The translations under genes and the position numbers were made by a program. From NCBI GenBank assembly GCA_014925825.1, contig JACGCK010000111.1, positions 93,224 to 157,223 on the forward strand: a stretch of 64,000 nucleotides of DNA, read 5' to 3'. The notes under the pieces were generated by a model. The model was not told the DNA's origin, did no database searches, and worked only from the letters and a program-made list of their open reading frames with translations. Position 1 is the first letter of the stretch, and each line of letters opens with the position of its first letter. Below, in pieces: positions 57,291 to 64,000 of the stretch. The stretch comes from Pholiota molesta. Taxonomy: Eukaryota; Basidiomycota; Agaricomycetes; Agaricales; Strophariaceae.

Positions 57291-57734
57291 AAGTGGTGCT
57301 GATGTTGGTGATGTGGTGCCAACTAGGCCGACGTTGACAGGAGGCCCTTGAGGCGGCGGGCAGTCGCGATTGGGGCGCGCTGAAGGAGCACACAGAGATC
57401 AGCGCTGAGCATTCAAACACCATCGCGGGATCGCAACTTGTACTGCAACTTGGGAGGAAAAAGGCGGTCACGCACCTCTCGGACCTCCCGCCATGGTCTT
57501 CCATCCCCTGATTCCCTTCGTTGTCATTAGCGATGTGGCTTGAGGACGTGGATATTAGCGGAGGGCGCGCAGCACGGTTAGAGGGGTGGAGATTGACGTT
57601 GACATTGAAGTCGAACGATGTTCGCAAGATGTTCGACAACAATAACTTCAAGCTCCGACTAAACTATCAAAAGTCCGGGCTTGGGCCGTGGGCTCGGGCG
57701 TTCAAATATTTCGAGCCCGTCTCAAGCCGTGTAA

Positions 57735-57930
57735 CGAACTTCGTCAGAAGTTCTTACCGTCGCTTTCTTTGCACCTTCGCTAGTCCCTCTTATATGCCTT
57801 GCTAGTATTTCTTGGTACCCATCCTTACTTTTCTCACACAAAGAGAGCGACGGTCAACAAATATAACGAGCTACGTAGTAAGGTGATCAAAAACATTATT
57901 ACGAAACAAGCCGCCTATTCTAATTTACAT
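57735..57930 (+). repeat. Second copy of the acidic-protein gene's 3' segment
   Basis: Matches 53857-54045 from the last coding bases (aacttcgtcagaagttctta, where the original stop tag is changed) through the 3' flank. No upstream exons accompany it. It marks the far end of the block duplicated with F-box member 5. Confidence 0.8.
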
Positions 57931-58002
57931 AGACGAACGACGACGACACTAGGAGGTAGTAGTATACAGACTTCAGAATGTTACATGAAGATAAGACTGA
58001 AA

Positions 58003-59571
58003 TCACCATACAGATTCCAGGATCTTGAAGTTGAAAATGACGAAGCTGTCTTCTATGGCCTGTTCAAGCCTTTTACCTGTATCCATCTCAATGTGCATGT
58101 AATTCTGTCCACGCAATTCAAGGTAGACAGAACGCAAAGGCCGCACGTTTTGGGACGTTTCCAGGCTAGACCCCTTATTCGAGTGCGCTAGGAGCAATTC
58201 AAGAACACAATTCCAGGATAACTCCATGTTTTTTATGATCAAGACTTCAAGATTTGGGAGGAAAGAAAGTTGACTCGGCTCTGTCCCTTGAGTTAAGGCC
58301 GTCGTCGAAAGTGTTGTAAGAAGATGATCGACAGAATCAGAACTAGTGAAATGCGTGCCAGTGGAAATTCTGCGAAAATGCAAGTCATTGCGTTTCAATT
58401 CCAGAGCCTCTAGCGACGGAATTTGTGCAAGAAGCTGGACTAGTTCCAATTCATTCTCCAATTCGCGACTTGTGACATTGATTGAAAGGCGTTTGAGGGA
58501 GCAATGAGAACGTCGGAGAAGATCTGCGATGACAACTAAATTGATGTGGCAACTTGCCAACGTCAACGTGGAGACAAAAAGGTCTTGCAAGGCAGGGAAT
58601 TGCACCATCGGGAGAAAGGTCTCCATATTGGGGGTCCAATCCAGTATATGAAGGAAGAGAAGATGATTGTGTTGGAGAATCACATTCTGCGTTATACCTC
58701 TGTCATTGCCATCCTCTGCGGAATCAAATATACGGAGCGTGCAAGATCTCAAGAAGGATGCCTTCGAGAAAGTGTCCACACACGAATTGATCGAGATAAA
58801 TTGAGTTTCTAGATGATTGAGTTTGTTCCAATCAACATTTGCCAGTATACCGATCTGATAGAAGTCCATGTATAACTTCCTTAGTCCGGGATTCATTCCT
58901 AGAGTCATTTCTTTGCTGTCCATTAACCCCGTCTTGATACTCAAAGTGTTTAACATGACCGCATGAGTAAAATCGATGGGAGGAAGGAATTTCAGTGGAA
59001 CATCCAATACCAAGTAAAACCAACGGTTAGAGCATTGCCTGAACAAATCGAGGACCTCCGCCTCAAGGTCCTTGTTGGCGGCATATCCCGGAGTAGTATA
59101 TACCTTGATGTAAAGGGGACACCCTCCTGACCGACGCAGCCATCCGCGCACAATATCAGCATGGTTTTCGTTGAGATTGGTTACATCGACAGATATAGAA
59201 GACCAGAGCTCGGGGGTAGACCAGGTAATAGCGCGCCAGGCAACACATACGGCGCCAAGCAAGAAGGGTGTAGTTCGGCGGGAGCCAGATCCAAGATAGT
59301 GGAGAGTACACACTCCATAGTCCTCGGCAACATTGTCGGGTAAGAAGTACGTGAATATCTTGGAGACCATTTCAACGGGGAGCTTCGAGGTCAGAGGATC
59401 ATGGGCACGATTCATGCGCCCATATAATGATAGACCGTGACGCTTTGCATTCAAAGTGGCAAGGAACCCTTCGGCCTCAGAGATCTCTTGGTTGAGAGCG
59501 GCGAGCTCGTCGCATGGAGGGCACGATTGGCCTTTCGCCAGTTGCGGGCAGCAAAGGATGTGTTCTGACAT
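58003..59571 (-). CDS. F-box protein of the Cys-motif family, member 5
   Basis: Intronless, 522 residues from ATG 59571 (MSEHILCCPQLAKGQ), with motif CPQLAKGQSCPPC. The F-box is at about residues 59-115 (DPLTSKLPVEMVSKIFTYFL...LGAVCVAWRAITWSTPELW). LRR-like blocks are LGMNPGLRKLYMDFY, FPALQDLFVS, SHCSLKRLSINV and LPNLEVLIIKNMELSW. The tail NVRPLRSVYLELRGQNYM and GKRLEQAIEDSFVIF keeps the family frame that member 4 has lost. It is the sister of member 4 through a block of about 2.5 kb that includes promoter and 3' flank. Expected role is that of an SCF ligase receptor. Confidence 0.85.
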   Translation of the reverse strand: MSEHILCCPQLAKGQSCPPCDELAALNQEISEAEGFLATLNAKRHGLSLYGRMNRAHDPLTSKLPVEMVSKIFTYFLPDNVAEDYGVCTLHYLGSGSRRTTPFLLGAVCVAWRAITWSTPELWSSISVDVTNLNENHADIVRGWLRRSGGCPLYIKVYTTPGYAANKDLEAEVLDLFRQCSNRWFYLVLDVPLKFLPPIDFTHAVMLNTLSIKTGLMDSKEMTLGMNPGLRKLYMDFYQIGILANVDWNKLNHLETQFISINSCVDTFSKASFLRSCTLRIFDSAEDGNDRGITQNVILQHNHLLFLHILDWTPNMETFLPMVQFPALQDLFVSTLTLASCHINLVVIADLLRRSHCSLKRLSINVTSRELENELELVQLLAQIPSLEALELKRNDLHFRRISTGTHFTSSDSVDHLLTTLSTTALTQGTEPSQLSFLPNLEVLIIKNMELSWNCVLELLLAHSNKGSSLETSQNVRPLRSVYLELRGQNYMHIEMDTGKRLEQAIEDSFVIFNFKILESVW

Positions 59572-59669
59572 ATCTGAGTCGTCGATAAACTACGGTGCGA
59601 TAATTTATCAATGAGCAAATGGAAAGATACAAATTGATTCAAGGACATTACTTACCGTGAAGTGGTCCT

Positions 59670-59930
59670 GATAACTGAGATCGCAGCCTTGAGATCTTGT
59701 GAAGGGTAGAAGTCGAAGCTGGGCGCGGAACGCTGCGTAATGTAGAAGAGTATATGAGTACGTGGTCAAACTTGTTAAGGGAGTGCTAGTGAGCCACTGA
59801 GCGGCGTTGCTTAAAACCAATTCCGTCCACCACGTGCTGCAGTCTAACAGTCGCCTTAGAGCGCCTTAGTTGGGCATGCATACACGGTACCGCACGGAGT
59901 ATTTCAATAATACTATTTATGGGCATGATC
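59670..59930 (-). repeat. Duplicated promoter segment of F-box member 5
   Basis: The counterpart of 56270-56500 upstream of member 4. The copies differ by several small insertions, for example extra bases around gtccaccacgtgctgcagtc. Confidence 0.8.
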
Positions 59931-60132
59931 TTTGCGGCAGGTCGGATTTCATTGCAATAGATAGGAGGATTCATATTACATAGGTTACTAAAGATGGCAA
60001 GGTTGTGGCAAGGCTCCAAATTGCGGTGTCCACCAAGGTCAATTCGAAGTGAAAGAAGTTAGAACCATATATATACAAATCTTGATTTGACCAAAAAACG
60101 CGACCGCGTAATGCATGTAATCAACGACTGAA

Positions 60133-61737
60133 TTACATTTCGGAATGACGAAGAGCTTGTTCGAGGTTTTCCCTAAAAGGTAGATAACCTGACACGTAGT
60201 CGAAGCCAGCTGCGCGTGTGACCTCGATGCCATCTTCGATTGTGCATTGAAACACAGCAGGATGCTCCCATACTGGCAATTCAATGTAAAACGAGCGTAA
60301 AGGTCTGACGAGTTGGACCTTTTGAGATTGCTCGCCTGATCGCGCTGCCGTAAGGGTTTGGGCGGGATTGGCGTGCGCCAGAAGCATACCAAGGATGCAA
60401 TCCCAAGAGGACTCCATATTGATTATGCGTAAATTCCTTAAATTCGGCAGGAAAATAAGTCGATTTTTTGGTGTTTCCGGAGTCAAGGCAGTTGTCGAAA
60501 GTCGTGCGAGTAGAGGATCGATGGAATAGCAGCTTTTCTGGTTATAGTATTCATTGGCTTTGCGTCTGATTTCCAAAATTTCCAATGTCGAGATTTCTTC
60601 CAAAAAGGGGTTTATAGTATTCTGTGCGTCAAACAGTTCATATGTATAAGGCGTTAGATCCATTTCGAGGGTTTCGAGCGAGCAATGTGAGCGAAGGAGG
60701 AGATCTCGTATGGCGTCTAAATCGATCTGGATAGCCTGCGAACTGACGACGAGGTGTCGTGATGCGGGGAACTCAATCCATGAGAGAGCCATGCCAATTG
60801 GTACAGTCGACTTCAAGACAGTTATATTGAGATAGACAAGATGTTTATGTCGAATAATCGCATCCGGTGTTGTGCCCATTCCATCCCAATTGACGGTGTT
60901 GAGAGTGAATTCACAATGTGTCAACAAAGGTGCATTTGAGAAAAGCTTTAGACACATATCAATATATCGGAAGGAAGTGATGACGTTCGTGAGTTTGGTC
61001 CAGTCGATATTCAAAAGGGTGTCACCGCTGAGCGTGCTCGCGTATAGATTTTTCAGGTTGGGAACCATCCCTAGATCTAGGCCTTGTGGACTGCTCCGCC
61101 GAATCTGCAAAGTGTTCAGCATAAGAGCGTTGGCGAGATTGAGCCTGGAGACCATGTATAGCCAAAAGTAGCGCGCTGAAATGTTAAACACCAAGTAAAA
61201 CCACCTGTGCGAGTACGATGCTAATGTGTTTAGGGTTGCCCCTGTGAAGTCATCGTCGATATAATTATTGTCGTTGTGGATGCCTATATACAGAGGAAGC
61301 TCTCCTGATCGATGCAACCATTCGCGCACAATATTGAGACGAGTTTCGTTGTTACCAATCAAATCGACGGAGATTGATGCCCAGAGTTGGGGAGTGGACC
61401 AGGCGATCGAGCGCCAGGCTGCACACACAGCGCCAAGAACGAGAGGTGTGGTGAAATATCTATAATTTGAAGACTTGACACATGGGCCATAATTGGTATC
61501 CACATCGATGGGCAAGAAGTTCGTGAATATTTTGGTTACGATTTCAACGGGGAGTTTCGAGGTCAAAGGGTCGTGTGAGTAGTTTATCTGGCTATAAAGT
61601 AATGAATGTTTCGCTTGCGGTACGTCGTGGCGATTTTCTGTCTTTGATATCTCTTGCTCGATGACGGCCAGCGCTTCACATGGGGTACATGGTTTACCTT
61701 TGGCTATTTTCGGGCATGGTGGGTTCCGTCCGGTCAT
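60133..61737 (-). CDS. F-box protein of the Cys-motif family, member 6
   Basis: Intronless, 534 residues from ATG 61737 (MTGRNPPCPKIAKGK), with motif CPKIAKGKPCTPC. The F-box is at about residues 57-115 (DPLTSKLPVEIVTKIFTNFL...LGAVCAAWRSIAWSTPQLW). LRR-like blocks are LGMVPNLKNLYA, SHCSLETLEMDL, YSIDPLLARLSTTAL and LPNLRNLRIINMESSW. The tail is distinct (VFQCTIEDGIEVTRAAGFD, ending ALRHSEM), so this is a more diverged member. In the first 60 residues it is closest to member 2 (IDVDxxYG after the F-box helix). A relic of its tail lies at 56529-56645. Confidence 0.85.
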   Translation of the reverse strand: MTGRNPPCPKIAKGKPCTPCEALAVIEQEISKTENRHDVPQAKHSLLYSQINYSHDPLTSKLPVEIVTKIFTNFLPIDVDTNYGPCVKSSNYRYFTTPLVLGAVCAAWRSIAWSTPQLWASISVDLIGNNETRLNIVREWLHRSGELPLYIGIHNDNNYIDDDFTGATLNTLASYSHRWFYLVFNISARYFWLYMVSRLNLANALMLNTLQIRRSSPQGLDLGMVPNLKNLYASTLSGDTLLNIDWTKLTNVITSFRYIDMCLKLFSNAPLLTHCEFTLNTVNWDGMGTTPDAIIRHKHLVYLNITVLKSTVPIGMALSWIEFPASRHLVVSSQAIQIDLDAIRDLLLRSHCSLETLEMDLTPYTYELFDAQNTINPFLEEISTLEILEIRRKANEYYNQKSCYSIDPLLARLSTTALTPETPKNRLIFLPNLRNLRIINMESSWDCILGMLLAHANPAQTLTAARSGEQSQKVQLVRPLRSFYIELPVWEHPAVFQCTIEDGIEVTRAAGFDYVSGYLPFRENLEQALRHSEM

Positions 61738-62778
61738 CTCACTATGTCATCAAAGGATTCGCGATGAGTGAAATTCACGCAGGAGACAAAGATATAACGA
61801 CGTTACCTCGAAATGGGACGACTTTACTGATATTGAAATTTGAGATCTTAAATTTAAAGCTGATAACGCTTGGATAACGCCTTGAAGCTCGAACCAAAGT
61901 TGAATACAGAGCACTGAGCGCTGAGTGCTGATAGTGGATATTTGTGCTTGTCAAGCTAGACGTCAAAGAGACTTGAAATTTGAGGCCTTGAGGGATCGCT
62001 GTAACAGCGTCGCGAAACACTCGTCGCAAGAGTCAAGTGAAATTCGGGCACGTGACGCAACGCGTCACTCGCGCAACTCAGCTTTGCGGCTCGCGCAACT
62101 CCGGGCACGGCGGGCAGAAGTAACTTGTGCACTGTTCCTTGACCTCACCCCACCACTATATTTTCCCTATTTTCGCTCCGAGCCTCGATTACCTAGTAGA
62201 TATGCGAAAACCAAAAGCAACTTGGCTCGTCCAACACTCGCTTCTCCAGCATAACAATGCTAGCCTGTAGCTAGGAAGTAGCGGCTGAGCAGGCAACAGG
62301 CCCTGCATGGCATACGTTGCTGGGATCGACGTGTTAGGAAAAAGACGGGTCCTAGTTTACCACTGGTATGTGAATATTTACATCTTTATGTCCTTCAAAC
62401 ACATTGTAAACTCAACCTTTCAGACTACGAGGCGACTACGAGGTCGTTCGTCTAGATATATGCGAATATATGCGTGATATTGATTATGGTATGCCGCTCT
62501 CTTTCTTTTTAAGGCTGAAGACGTACTTGAATACACCTCTGGAGCTCAAAACTGACTCTGTGATCTATGCGAACTATGTGAACAGGTTCGCACACAGGAA
62601 ACGCCGCCCAAATTGGGAGGTGCGCTCAGTTTGGCACACGAGCGTACAGCTACAGCCTTATGTGAGTCAAGGTCCTTTCTCGTGCTTGAACGACATCACA
62701 ATCCTTGCTACTGCCTAAGGAGTCCTCCCAGGAGAGATCGTTTGCGGCGTAGGGCGCCGGCCGCATAATGAAAGTGTA
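61738..62778. other. Intergenic upstream of F-box member 6, up to the tRNA
   Basis: 1.04 kb. It has an acgcgt palindrome near 62061 and a plus frame at 62470-62718 without a recognisable domain. No gene is assigned. Confidence 0.45.
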
Positions 62779-62859
62779 TCGGGTATGGTGTAACGGCTAA
62801 CATTGCCGCCTCTCATGAAATGTGCGCGGCAGCTCGGGGTTCGATTCCCCGTACCCGAA
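62779..62859 (+). tRNA. tRNA-Glu(CTC) with a 9-nt intron
   Basis: The acceptor stem tcgggta pairs fully with tacccga, followed by discriminator A. The D arm ggtgtaacggctaac is like fungal tRNA-Glu. The anticodon stem gccgc/gcggc encloses ctctca, then tgaaatgtg, then c. Removing the nine bases after position 37 gives the 7-base loop CTCTCAC with anticodon CTC. The T arm ggggttcgattcccc holds the B box. The mature length would be 72 nt. Confidence 0.93.
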
Positions 62860-62864
62860 TTTTT
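62860..62864 (+). terminator. RNA polymerase III terminator
   Basis: Five T residues follow the tRNA discriminator base directly. Confidence 0.7.
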
Positions 62865-63778
62865 GTATCAAATCTCATTGATAGCTGGAAAGCGACTACA
62901 ACCTTATTATACTATGGTCATTGAAAGAGGAAGCCTCCGATGCTCGGTCGCAAGATGACTTGAGTACAATATTTTTCTTTATAGACCAACCCATGAAACT
63001 ATGGAGCAACAACAGAGCATGAGGTATATCCTGTCTATTCAGAAACTGTAGAGATGCATGTAAACAAAAAAAATCAGCATAGACAAGGTGTCTTGCCTTC
63101 GTTTCTTGATCGCTTGTGAGTATCGGTAATGCGTCAAACGTCTAACAGCTTTGCTAACACTGTAATGGAGTATCTTCGGTCATTATTAACAGTTAAAATG
63201 ACAGTCAGTATGAACGGCTTATCGCAGCTTCCAAACACTTTTCTCCTTGTTCATAAGTGACCTCCTCCACGACGATAATCGACATCGCTCAGCAATTTCC
63301 ATTGTATTGCGCCTACTTCCAATTATCTATGCACTCTTGAACGTTGACGTTGAGACGCCCAAAGATACGATTCGGAACTTGCATCCTCAAATTAGAATGC
63401 CCTGAAGTTATTTCGTTACGGCCGGGAAATCAGCACTACAGAGAGCCTCCTTGAAGAACTTCAACAGGGGTCGCGTCAGTTGGTCGTCAGTCACAGACTC
63501 ACAGCCAGTCGTAGCTGTCGATTCCATCATCGTCGCAAAAGTTACGGGGTCGATCACGCATTTCGCGTCCTTCTGCAATTTCCGGATCGTTATATCAACA
63601 CGAACGCGCCCTCGTGTCCGAGTGTAGGGAAGCTGCATATGATAGGAGTTATGTCCAGAGTTGGGAGGGCGGTTGAGTCATGAGCTAAACCCAATCTAGG
63701 TTACTCCTTGTGGCACGCTGAGTCCGTCCTTTTTCACGTTGTCCTTTCCTTTCCACTATCACAACACAGACCCTTGCC
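62865..63778. other. Intergenic between tRNA and the RWD/Gcn2 gene
   Basis: About 910 bases. A minus frame at 63408-63638 (DITIRKLQKDAKCVIDPV, ending ADFPAVTK) looks weakly protein-like and could be part of a small divergent gene, but no convincing start exon or domain is seen. Confidence 0.4.
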
Positions 63779-63790
63779 ATGGAGGCTTGA
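63779..63790 (+). promoter_or_regulatory. Minimal upstream ORF (Met-Glu-Ala-stop) in the leader of the RWD/Gcn2 gene
   Basis: atggaggcttga lies 66 bases before the main ATG. Its context ttgccatgg is good for initiation (G at +4). It would matter only if transcription starts upstream of 63779. Confidence 0.4.
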
Positions 63791-63855
63791 GTTGCTGAGG
63801 TCCGCTGGGCCCTCCCCTCCTCAAGTACTTTCACCTCATCTCCGATAGAGGCACC

Positions 63856-64000
63856 ATGGACTCCACCGAATATGCACAACAACAAGAGATGACTGCCCTG
63901 CAGTCTATATACGGCGACGACTTCATCGAGGTCCCCCCACCCAAGCCTGGAAGGTGAGTGCAGCATCGGGCGCTGCTGGCCGCTGCTGACTCTCTCGCAG
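63856..64000 (+). CDS. GCN2: RWD-domain protein, probably eIF2-alpha kinase Gcn2 (first exon only)
   Basis: The ATG at 63856 opens MDSTEYAQQQEMTALQSIYG followed by DDFIEVPPPKPGR. An E/QMTALxSIYGDDF start is the first helix and strand of an RWD domain, and the VPPPK continuation is usual for fungal Gcn2, which binds Gcn1 through this domain and phosphorylates eIF2-alpha when uncharged tRNA accumulates. Exon 1 ends at 63953 (GGAAG/gtgagt). The intron runs to a cag that is exactly the last base of the window, so the rest lies beyond. Other RWD proteins (Gir2, Yih1) start differently but cannot be fully excluded. Confidence 0.6.

Overview
The window is nuclear DNA of a filamentous basidiomycete, almost certainly an agaricomycete (mushroom or polypore type). 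The genes are compact, with many 45-65 nt introns. A dynein heavy chain stops after its tail, a split described in Basidiomycota. There is a HET-domain protein, a DUF6534-type membrane protein, and expanded F-box families of the style seen in these fungi. Gene ends and introns were assigned by eye from reading frame, GT-AG sites and conserved motifs, so internal splice sites are approximate.

Region 1 (1-13.5 kb, mostly minus strand): the 5' part of a short-chain dehydrogenase; dhc1, the N-terminal half of a split cytoplasmic dynein heavy chain; two related proteins with a shared N-terminal region, one of which carries an Ifi-6-16/ISG12-like glycine-alanine-rich membrane domain; and a secreted or vacuolar serine carboxypeptidase between them.

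Region 2 (13.9-22.6 kb, plus strand): three tandem CNNM/Mam3-type genes (DUF21 membrane domain plus CBS pair), probably involved in divalent-metal homeostasis.

Region 3 (22.9-40.7 kb): metabolic and housekeeping genes. These are a ChaC-type gamma-glutamylcyclotransferase (minus), a Trm2-type tRNA uracil-5-methyltransferase (plus), a branched-chain amino-acid aminotransferase (plus), a HET-domain protein (plus), an unrecognised Pro/Ser-rich gene (minus), an F-box protein (minus), a short-chain dehydrogenase (minus) and a small hypothetical gene (minus).

Region 4 (41-61.7 kb): six members of one F-box family, three on plus (41-47 kb) and three on minus (54.6-61.7 kb). All begin with the same C-x8-C-x2-C motif. 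Between the two groups lie the checkpoint kinase Chk1 (minus), a seven-helix membrane protein (plus) and an acidic, probably nucleolar protein (plus). The array contains many relics: F-box tails, a broken copy of the neighbour gene, copies of the 3' end of the acidic-protein gene, and a frameshifted ABC1-kinase fragment. These record repeated segmental duplication.

Region 5 (61.7-64 kb): a tRNA-Glu(CTC) with a 9-nt intron, and the first exon of an RWD-domain protein, very probably the eIF2-alpha kinase Gcn2, which runs off the window.

I see no intact transposon, no CRISPR array and no obvious biosynthetic cluster. The points most worth a second look are the split dynein, the Ifi-6-16-like pair, the Cys-motif F-box array with its relics, and one F-box member whose frame is altered and then restored by three single-base deletions.
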